Shown in pieces: positions 1 to 4,629 of a DNA stretch of 5,353 nucleotides. Origin of the DNA: Bacillota bacterium (lineage in GTDB: Bacteria > Bacillota > Clostridia > Lachnospirales > Bianqueaceae); assembly GCA_017474705.1 (NCBI GenBank), contig JAFVHC010000335.1, positions 1 through 5,353 on the forward strand, read 5' to 3'. Within the stretch, counting starts at the first letter, position 1; every line of letters starts with the position of its first letter. The notes under the pieces were generated by a model. The model was not told the DNA's origin. It saw only the letters and a list, made by a program, of their open reading frames with translations, and did not search any database. Both the position numbers and the translations under genes were made by a program.

Positions 1-10
1 AGGAAAACAT

Positions 11-40
11 GATGCAGCAAAACATGCGCCGCGCTGCATC
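11..40 (+). repeat. Inverted repeat in the pilin leader
   Basis: GATGCAGC (11-18) and GCTGCATC (33-40) are perfect 8-base inverted arms separated by 14 bases. In RNA they would form a hairpin ending about 24 bases before the pilin ribosome binding site. No T-run follows, so this is not a standard intrinsic terminator. The word AAAACATG occurs at 4-11 and again at 19-26, partly inside the loop. The element could be the base of an upstream structure cut by the window edge, a protein-binding palindrome, or a stabilising 5' UTR hairpin. No convincing -35/-10 pair is visible in bases 1-79, so the promoter probably lies further upstream. Confidence 0.5.
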
Positions 41-63
41 TGAACAATAGAAAAAACATTAAG

Positions 64-69
64 AAAGGA
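64..69 (+). promoter_or_regulatory. Ribosome binding site of the pilin gene
   Basis: AAAGGA lies 10 bases before the ATG at 80. It supports that start, which also gives a clean signal peptide. Confidence 0.7.
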
Positions 70-79
70 TGTATACAGA

Positions 80-1765
80 ATGAAACACGTAAAGCGCTTT
101 TCCACACTGCTGATCGCTTTGATCATGGTGCTGGCGATGTCGTCCACTGCATTCGCGTATACCATTACCCTGGAACAGAATGAAGACGACAAAGGGACAC
201 ACACTTACGTGGCATATCAGGTGTTTTCGGGCGATCTGTTCGAGGATGACGGCAAAAAGGTCCTCTCCAACATTATTTGGGGTACCGGCGTGGATGGAGA
301 GGCGCTGGCAGAAGAACTCGAGAATACCGAATTCGGCGAAGGTGAGAAGCCTTTCGCTGCCTGCGGCAGTGCCGCTGAGGTGGCCGAGGTCCTGCAGCAG
401 TTTGATAATGATGCTGAGAACACGCAGAAGTTCGCGGACATCGTTGCCAAACATCTGACGACTCCTGCCGGTACCGGAAGTGACAAGATCGAGGGCCTGG
501 ATGAAGGGTACTACCTGGTGAAAGATGCTGACGGAAGCCAGGACGGTAAAGAAGACGCCGCCTACACACGTTTCATCCTCGAAGTCGTCAGCGATGTGAC
601 AGCTGATGTCAAGAGCGAAGTGCCCAGCGTCGACAAGAAGATCAAAGACGGCGAGCAGGAACTAAGCGCAGCTTCCGCGTCCATCGGTGATACCGTTTCG
701 TATGAGATCACGTCCACAGTTCCGGATATGACAGGTTATGAGAAGTACTTCTTTGTTCTGAACGATACTATGGACAAAGGTTTGACCTTCAACGATGACG
801 TGGCGATCAAGATTGGAGACAAGACCCTGACGAAGGATACAGACTTCTATGTCGAGACCGGCAAAGACGGGGATAAAACCACCATCAAGATCGTTCTGAA
901 GGACTTCATCCAGTACAAGGATCAGAAAGACGATGCCATTACAGTGTCTTATTCCGCGACGCTGAATGAAGACGCGGATCTGTCAGAGACCGGCAATGCC
1001 AATGAGGTCCAGCTGACCTACTCCAACAATCCGAATTATGATTACAACGGCGATCCGGACCATCCGGATGAGCCCGGCCCGGATGAACCGACCGGCGAGA
1101 CACCTAGAGTCCAGACCAAGACTTTTACCACCGGCATCGAACTGATCAAGGTCGATTCTGCGAATGAAAGCAAGACCCTGACCGGAGCCAAGTTCAAGAT
1201 CGAGGGCGAAGGCGTCGTCGTTACCCTGATCAACAAGGAAATCTATAAAGAGGACACAAACGGCACCTGGTATATGCTGAAAGACGGCACTTATACCGAG
1301 ACCGCTCCGACCGATGCGACCAAGGACAAATACGATGACGAAGGCAAGAAGAAGTTTGCCAAGGTCACGGAAGTCGTCAAAGATACTAAGACAGAACCTG
1401 TCATTGCAGAAGGCTACGTCGATGAGAAGGGCCATCTGAAATTTGAAGGCTTGAACGAAGGTACCTATACCATCCACGAGCTTGTGGCTCCGAATGGCTA
1501 CAATCTGCTGAAGGAACCGGTCACGGTGGAGATCACAGCTGAAACAGATGATGATAAACTGACTTGTGAGTGGACCGCAAAGATGGGTGATACAGAGCTG
1601 TCCGCCAACGATAACCACCTGTTTGAGGTCAAGATCAAGAATAAGGGCGGCGCTGAGCTTCCTTCCACCGGTGGCATCGGTACGCACATCTTCTACGCTC
1701 TGGGTTCGATCCTGGTCATCGGCGCAGGCATCATCCTGGTCAGCCGCAAGCGTGCAGGCAAATAA
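80..1765 (+). CDS. LPXTG-anchored major pilin, SpaH/EbpB type, isopeptide-forming
   Basis: A 561-residue backbone pilin, exported by Sec, polymerised by a class C sortase and finally attached to the cell wall. Residues 1-26 are a signal peptide (basic MKHVKR, hydrophobic core, AFA cleavage site). Residues 27-175 form the N-terminal pilin domain, with a SpaH/EbpB-like start (YVAYQVFSGDL, LSNIIWG) and GLDEGYYLVKD at 139-149. Residues 181-317 resemble the fimbrial isopeptide-formation D2 domain, beginning with VDKKI and ending in LTYSNNPN. A Pro/Asp-rich linker at 318-345 leads to a SpaA-like prealbumin-fold domain (350-523). There K357, the E-box IHELVAPNGYN (E467) and N521 are the likely isopeptide triad. 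The C-terminus carries LPSTG (527-531), a membrane segment and the basic tail RKRAGK. The pilin-motif lysine is not in a standard YPK context; K178 (TADVKSEVP) is the best candidate. The adjacent sortase supports the role. Family assignment is secure; the exact isopeptide pairs are inferred. Confidence 0.95.
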   Translation: MKHVKRFSTLLIALIMVLAMSSTAFAYTITLEQNEDDKGTHTYVAYQVFSGDLFEDDGKKVLSNIIWGTGVDGEALAEELENTEFGEGEKPFAACGSAAEVAEVLQQFDNDAENTQKFADIVAKHLTTPAGTGSDKIEGLDEGYYLVKDADGSQDGKEDAAYTRFILEVVSDVTADVKSEVPSVDKKIKDGEQELSAASASIGDTVSYEITSTVPDMTGYEKYFFVLNDTMDKGLTFNDDVAIKIGDKTLTKDTDFYVETGKDGDKTTIKIVLKDFIQYKDQKDDAITVSYSATLNEDADLSETGNANEVQLTYSNNPNYDYNGDPDHPDEPGPDEPTGETPRVQTKTFTTGIELIKVDSANESKTLTGAKFKIEGEGVVVTLINKEIYKEDTNGTWYMLKDGTYTETAPTDATKDKYDDEGKKKFAKVTEVVKDTKTEPVIAEGYVDEKGHLKFEGLNEGTYTIHELVAPNGYNLLKEPVTVEITAETDDDKLTCEWTAKMGDTELSANDNHLFEVKIKNKGGAELPSTGGIGTHIFYALGSILVIGAGIILVSRKRAGK

Positions 1766-1794
1766 GCATATCGTTTGGATTTCTGCAAAACATC

Positions 1795-1820
1795 CGGGGA
1801 GGGGAGCGATCCTCTCCCCG
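1795..1820 (+). promoter_or_regulatory. GNRA-capped hairpin between pilin and sortase genes
   Basis: The 5' arm 1795-1805 (CGGGGAGGGGA) pairs with 1810-1820 (TCCTCTCCCCG) in an 11-bp stem with one G-U wobble. It is closed by the tetraloop GCGA, a GNRA type. The stem starts 29 bases after the pilin stop. The bases after it (CATATAG) contain no T-tract, so it is not a classic intrinsic terminator. It could block 3' exonucleases and stabilise pilin mRNA, mark a processing site, or act as a partial attenuator, each of which would give more pilin than sortase. The structure is seen in the sequence; the function is inferred. Confidence 0.7.
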
Positions 1821-1831
1821 CATATAGTCAT

Positions 1832-1837
1832 AGGGAG
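1832..1837 (+). promoter_or_regulatory. Ribosome binding site of the sortase gene
   Basis: AGGGAG sits 8 bases before the ATG at 1846, just downstream of the hairpin, and supports that start. Confidence 0.65.
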
Positions 1838-1845
1838 AGTGTGAC

Positions 1846-3180
1846 ATGAAGAGAAAAACTACCAACATCATCTTGGTCGTAATGCTTTGTGTCGGACTGT
1901 CCCTTTTACTATATCCGCCGATCGCCAATTGGTGGAACAGCTACCGGCAGTCCAAGGTCGTGGTAGGCTATGCGGAAGCGGTGACACATGTCAGCAACGA
2001 CCGGTATCAGGAACTCCTGGACAGTGCGCATGCGTACAACGAAAAGATCGCCCGGATGGGGGGCGGAGGTGCGTATCTGACCGAGGAGCAGTGGGCCGAG
2101 TATGAAAAGCAACTGGATATTGACGGAAGCGGTGTCATCGGTTATATTGAAATACAAAAGATCCGCTGCACCCTGCCCATCTATCACGGCACAGATGACA
2201 GCATCCTGCAGATCGCGATCGGCCACATCGAGGGAACATCCCTGCCTGTCGGAGGTCCGAGCACCCACTGCGTGCTGTCGGGACACCGCGGCCTGCCATC
2301 CGCCCGCCTGTTCACTGATATCGACCAGCTGACCGAAGGCGATACTTTCATCATCCGGACGCTGGATGAAGTCCTGACGTACGAGGTAGACCAGATCCGC
2401 ATCGTCCTGCCGCAGGAGACCAGAGATCTGCGCGTCGTGCCGGGGCAGGACCTGTGTACTCTTGTCACCTGCACGCCTTACAGTATCAACACACACCGCC
2501 TGCTGGTGCGGGGCCATCGTGTCGAGACCCGCCCTGGCATCCTGACGGTCACGGCGGAAGGCGTCCTGATCAAACCGGTCGTCGTCATGCCGATCCTGTC
2601 TATCCCCATCATCCTGCTGCTGATCCTCCTGGTGATCATTTTCAGCGGCCGCAAACCGCCCGCAGTGATCATGGACGATCATCGCAGAAAGCGAGAACGA
2701 ACCATGGAAGATATGATCCTCAACAAAGAACTTGCCCTCGTGATCCCGGATGGCTTCGATCCGATGACCGACGAGGAGAAAGCGCAGCTTTCGACCCCCT
2801 ACGGCGCGCCGGCCTGGTGCGTCAAAGATCCGGACCGTCATATGATCCTTTGCATTGCCTGGAAGCGCAGTTTCTTCGCATCGAAGATCGTGAACGCACG
2901 TGAGACAGCGCAGAACATGGAAGGCAAGCTGCGTAAGCTGATGGAAAATATGGGCTATGAACGGCGCCAGTTCATCAAAGAGGAGATCGACGGCATCGAG
3001 AGCCATGGGTTCCGCTATCGCTACGATACTGCTTCCGTTCGCATGGCCGCCCAGAGCATGGTCCTGAAGAAGGGCAGCACGTTCTACTATATCCATTGTT
3101 ATATGCGTGACGAGATGCTGGAGCAGAGCCAGGCCGTGCTGGATACGTTCCTGAAGTCGATACGGTGGGCAGACAAATGA
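1846..3180 (+). CDS. Class C (pilin) sortase with an extra C-terminal domain
   Basis: A 444-residue membrane transpeptidase that cleaves the pilin LPSTG motif between T and G and joins subunits through a pilin lysine. The N-terminal membrane segment is at about 7-26, ending LLLYPPIANWW as is usual for class C. The catalytic domain spans about 95-228: GYIEI, LPIYHGT, GTSLPVGG, H147 in SGHRGLP, C209 in TLVTCTP and R218 in NTHRLLVRG. A second membrane segment lies at about 243-267, also a class C trait. Two oddities are visible. The lid region (65-95) has GGGGAYLTEEQW and no D-P-aromatic anchor. After the second membrane segment, where class C sortases normally stop within a short tail, about 175 residues continue, beginning with a basic stretch (HRRKRER, 279-285). 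This tail is soluble-looking, alpha/beta and probably cytoplasmic. Its end (FRYRYD, TFYYIHCYMRDE, VLDTFLKSIRW) faintly recalls PsbP/Mog1/DcrB-type folds, which is a weak guess. The sortase function is certain; the tail function is unknown. Confidence 0.93.
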   Translation: MKRKTTNIILVVMLCVGLSLLLYPPIANWWNSYRQSKVVVGYAEAVTHVSNDRYQELLDSAHAYNEKIARMGGGGAYLTEEQWAEYEKQLDIDGSGVIGYIEIQKIRCTLPIYHGTDDSILQIAIGHIEGTSLPVGGPSTHCVLSGHRGLPSARLFTDIDQLTEGDTFIIRTLDEVLTYEVDQIRIVLPQETRDLRVVPGQDLCTLVTCTPYSINTHRLLVRGHRVETRPGILTVTAEGVLIKPVVVMPILSIPIILLLILLVIIFSGRKPPAVIMDDHRRKRERTMEDMILNKELALVIPDGFDPMTDEEKAQLSTPYGAPAWCVKDPDRHMILCIAWKRSFFASKIVNARETAQNMEGKLRKLMENMGYERRQFIKEEIDGIESHGFRYRYDTASVRMAAQSMVLKKGSTFYYIHCYMRDEMLEQSQAVLDTFLKSIRWADK

Positions 3181-3551
3181 TCCGGCTGCAAAAACTCCCA
3201 TATGACATCACGGTCTGCAAAACGGCCTCCATGGCCGACATAGACCTGTCCGCCGGATTTTTCTTCATTGGACGGACTGACGAAGAGATCTCCTTGGTGT
3301 GCCGTACAGAAGACGTGCCCATCACCGTGACGGTACGAGATGATGGATGGCGCGGTTTCCGCATCGTCGGTATGCTGGATTTCTCTCTCGTGGGCATCCT
3401 GGCGCAGATCTCAGGGATCCTGGCCGAAGAGGGCATCAGCATCTTTGCGGTGTCGACGTTCAACACAGATTACGTGCTGGTGAAGCAGGAGAAGTTTGCG
3501 CAGGCACTGGAAGTGCTGGAAGCAGCGGGTTATGAAATAAAGGAGTTTTGA
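3177..3551 (+). CDS. ACT domain-containing protein (COG3603-like)
   Basis: A small cytoplasmic protein of 124 residues with an ACT fold, a module that usually binds amino acids or other small ligands and often dimerises. The first half (LPYDITVCK, then IDLSAGFFFIGRTDEEISLVC) and the conserved RDDGWRGFRIVGMLDFSLVG (54-73) are typical of the stand-alone COG3603-type family. The ACT core follows with LAQISGILAEEGISIFAVST and NTDYVLVK (96-103). The start is taken at the ATG at 3177, which shares ATGA with the sortase stop. An upstream GTG at 3165 is possible but would lie deeper inside the sortase gene. The upstream ribosome binding site is weak (GGTGGG, 3164-3169), so translation is probably coupled to the sortase. 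No ligand can be assigned, and a link to pili is not established. Confidence 0.88.
   Translation: MIRLQKLPYDITVCKTASMADIDLSAGFFFIGRTDEEISLVCRTEDVPITVTVRDDGWRGFRIVGMLDFSLVGILAQISGILAEEGISIFAVSTFNTDYVLVKQEKFAQALEVLEAAGYEIKEF
3540..3545 (+). promoter_or_regulatory. Ribosome binding site of the flavodoxin-like gene
   Basis: AAGGAG lies inside the last codons of the ACT gene, 8 bases before the ATG at 3554. It decides for that ATG over the TTG at 3548, which would be only 2 bases away. Confidence 0.75.
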
Positions 3552-3553
3552 TC

Positions 3554-3964
3554 ATGACATTTGCAGTCCGCTACTACACGAAAACCGGTAATACAAAGAA
3601 ACTGGCCGAAGCCATTGCTGCTGTCCTCGGTGTCGAAGCCCTGCCCATCAGCGAACCCTTGCGTGAGCCGGTGGATATCCTGCTGCTGGGCAATTCCTAC
3701 TACGCCTTCACCATCGACCCGGAGGTCCGCAGCTTCATACGCGCGCTGGACAAAACTCTGGTTGGCAGGATCGCCAATTTCGGCTCCGCGGCCATGCTGA
3801 ACTCCACTTATAAAAAGGTGAAGGCGGAGGCTGCCAAGGTCGGCATCCCGATGGTGGAGCAGGAATTCCACTGCAAAGGCGAGTTCAAGGGCATGCACAA
3901 GGGAAGACCCAATGAGGAAGACCTGAAGGCTGCCGCAGAGTTCGCAAAAGGGTTGATGAAGTAA
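3554..3964 (+). CDS. Small flavodoxin family protein
   Basis: A 136-residue cytoplasmic protein, probably binding FMN and acting in electron transfer; the redox partner is unknown. The first strand MTFAVRYY leads into the phosphate-binding loop T9-K-T-G-N-T14, the flavodoxin T/S-x-T-G-N-T signature, followed by a helix (KKLAEAIAAVLG). VDILLLGNSYYAF (about 40-52) matches the second strand and the first flavin-stacking loop, and IANFGSAAMLNSTYKKV corresponds to the strand and loop after the central helix. It is at the short end for flavodoxins, and the last third (EFHCKGEFKGMHKGRPNEEDL) fits compact flavodoxin-domain proteins of Bacillota. It starts two bases after the ACT stop, so it is the last gene of the sortase unit, and a terminator follows 17 bases after its stop. 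Confidence 0.85.
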   Translation: MTFAVRYYTKTGNTKKLAEAIAAVLGVEALPISEPLREPVDILLLGNSYYAFTIDPEVRSFIRALDKTLVGRIANFGSAAMLNSTYKKVKAEAAKVGIPMVEQEFHCKGEFKGMHKGRPNEEDLKAAAEFAKGLMK

Positions 3965-3981
3965 GTTAAAAGAACAAATTT

Positions 3982-4008
3982 AAAAGCGCTTGTAAAAGCG
4001 CTTTTTTT
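3982..4008 (+). terminator. Rho-independent terminator after the flavodoxin-like gene
   Basis: TAAAAGCGCTTGTAAAAGCG at 3981-4000 contains the 5' arm and loop. Bases 3982-3991 pair with 3996-4005 in a perfect 10-bp stem capped by GTAA (GNRA type), and seven T's run from 4002 to 4008. The stem and T-run are standard for intrinsic termination on the + strand. Some A's also precede the stem, so weak termination on the opposite strand is possible. Confidence 0.9.
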
Positions 4009-4052
4009 GTATGCGGACATGTATTTACAGACGCAGATCGAGAACAGACGTG

Positions 4053-4081
4053 TTGATGTATAAAAGTAAGTATGATAGAAT
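4053..4081 (+). promoter_or_regulatory. Sigma-A-type promoter of the GNAT/HIT-GNAT unit
   Basis: TTGATG (4053-4058) and TAGAAT (4076-4081) are separated by exactly 17 bases. TG one base before the -10 box (4073-4074) gives an extended -10. Transcription would start near 4088, about 40 bases before the GNAT start codon. The promoter lies just after a terminator, which fits the start of a new transcription unit. Confidence 0.75.
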
Positions 4082-4098
4082 AGCGAATAAAAAAAGTG

Positions 4099-4117
4099 CT
4101 TTGATATTGCATCAAAG
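4099..4117 (+). promoter_or_regulatory. Hairpin overlapping the GNAT ribosome binding site
   Basis: CTTTGAT (4099-4105) and ATCAAAG (4111-4117) are perfect 7-base inverted arms around the loop ATTGC. The 3' arm covers the first four bases of the ribosome binding site AAAGGAG (4114-4120), so the folded RNA would partly hide it. At the DNA level the same palindrome, just downstream of the predicted transcription start, could be an operator. The stem is A/T-rich and only moderately stable. Function is inferred. Confidence 0.45.
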
Positions 4118-4120
4118 GAG
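4114..4120 (+). promoter_or_regulatory. Ribosome binding site of the GNAT gene
   Basis: AAAGGAG lies 10 bases before the ATG at 4131. It shows that the open frame extending upstream to 4011 through the terminator and promoter is not the real start. Confidence 0.8.
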
Positions 4121-4130
4121 TACAAAAACT

Positions 4131-4619
4131 ATGATCCGTCCTATTGCTTCATCTGACATCCCCGCCTGTGCTTCTCTCATCTCCGCAGCTTTCCTGACTG
4201 TGGCCAATGACCTGGGCCTCACTCCGGAAAATGCCCCGCGCTTCACGGCATTTGCGACCACACCGGAGAAGCTTGAAGTTCAGCTGAAAGTGGAGAGGCG
4301 TCCTATGTATGCCTATATAAGTCCTGAGGGTACGATCATCGGGTATTATTCCCTTGCGTTATTGGAAGAGGGCATCTGTGAGCTGAACAACCTGTGTGTC
4401 CATCCGGAGTGCAGGCATCAGAAGATCGGCGAGGCACTGCTGGATCATGCTTTCCAACAGGCCAAGGCCTTTGGCTGCAGCAAGATGCAGATCGGTATCG
4501 TCGAAGAGAATCTGAGGCTTCGACGCTGGTACGAAAGCAAAGGCTTCATGCACACTGGTACTCAGAAGTTCGACTTCTTCCCCTTCACCTGTGGATACAT
4601 GGAAATCGAGCTGCATTAG
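4131..4619 (+). CDS. GNAT family N-acetyltransferase
   Basis: A 162-residue cytoplasmic enzyme expected to transfer acetyl from acetyl-CoA to an amine; the substrate is unknown. It starts with the usual MIRPIASSDIPA strand and helix. The middle strands include MYAYISPEGTIIGYYSLAL (59-77). Motif A is LCVHPECRHQKIGEALL (88-104), where R95-H-Q-K-I-G100 is the acetyl-CoA pyrophosphate loop with K in place of the first glycine, a frequent variant. Motif B is EENLRLRRWYESKGF (125-139), with N127 and the likely general acid Y134. The length is normal for a single-domain GNAT. The start is set by the ribosome binding site at 4114-4120. It is first in a unit with the HIT-GNAT fusion gene 10 bases downstream, so the two enzymes are probably made together. 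Confidence 0.92.
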   Translation: MIRPIASSDIPACASLISAAFLTVANDLGLTPENAPRFTAFATTPEKLEVQLKVERRPMYAYISPEGTIIGYYSLALLEEGICELNNLCVHPECRHQKIGEALLDHAFQQAKAFGCSKMQIGIVEENLRLRRWYESKGFMHTGTQKFDFFPFTCGYMEIELH

Positions 4620-4622
4620 GAG
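4618..4622 (+). promoter_or_regulatory. Ribosome binding site of the HIT-GNAT gene
   Basis: AGGAG overlaps the last bases of the GNAT stop codon and lies 7 bases before the ATG at 4630, supporting that start and translation from the same mRNA. Confidence 0.75.
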
Positions 4623-4629
4623 AGATCAT

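Noticed and set aside
1785..1793. GCAAAACAT here repeats the word at 17-25 in the pilin leader
   Set aside because: A nine-base match in A-rich spacers can arise by chance, and the two copies sit in different contexts.
1795..1805. G-rich run in the pilin-sortase spacer as a phase-variation tract
   Set aside because: The G runs are only four long and interrupted by A, too short for slipped-strand switching, and they are explained by the hairpin arm.
983..1831. Open frame on the - strand opposite the pilin (282 codons)
   Set aside because: It is antisense to conserved pilin domains, and its hydrophobic repeats simply mirror the acidic/lysine-rich pilin codons. No motif supports it.
3165..3176. 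GTG start at 3165 for the ACT protein
   Set aside because: The ATG at 3177 forms a typical ATGA overlap and fits the family N-terminus. The GTG adds four residues with no better ribosome binding site.
1909..3201. Long open frame on the - strand opposite the sortase (430 codons)
   Set aside because: It is an exact antisense shadow of a clearly real sortase gene, has low-complexity D/Q/R-rich composition, no recognisable domain and no good ribosome binding site.
4011..4130. Longer start for the GNAT gene at 4011
   Set aside because: That extension begins just after the terminator T-run and reads through the promoter. The ATG at 4131 has a strong ribosome binding site and gives a normal GNAT N-terminus.
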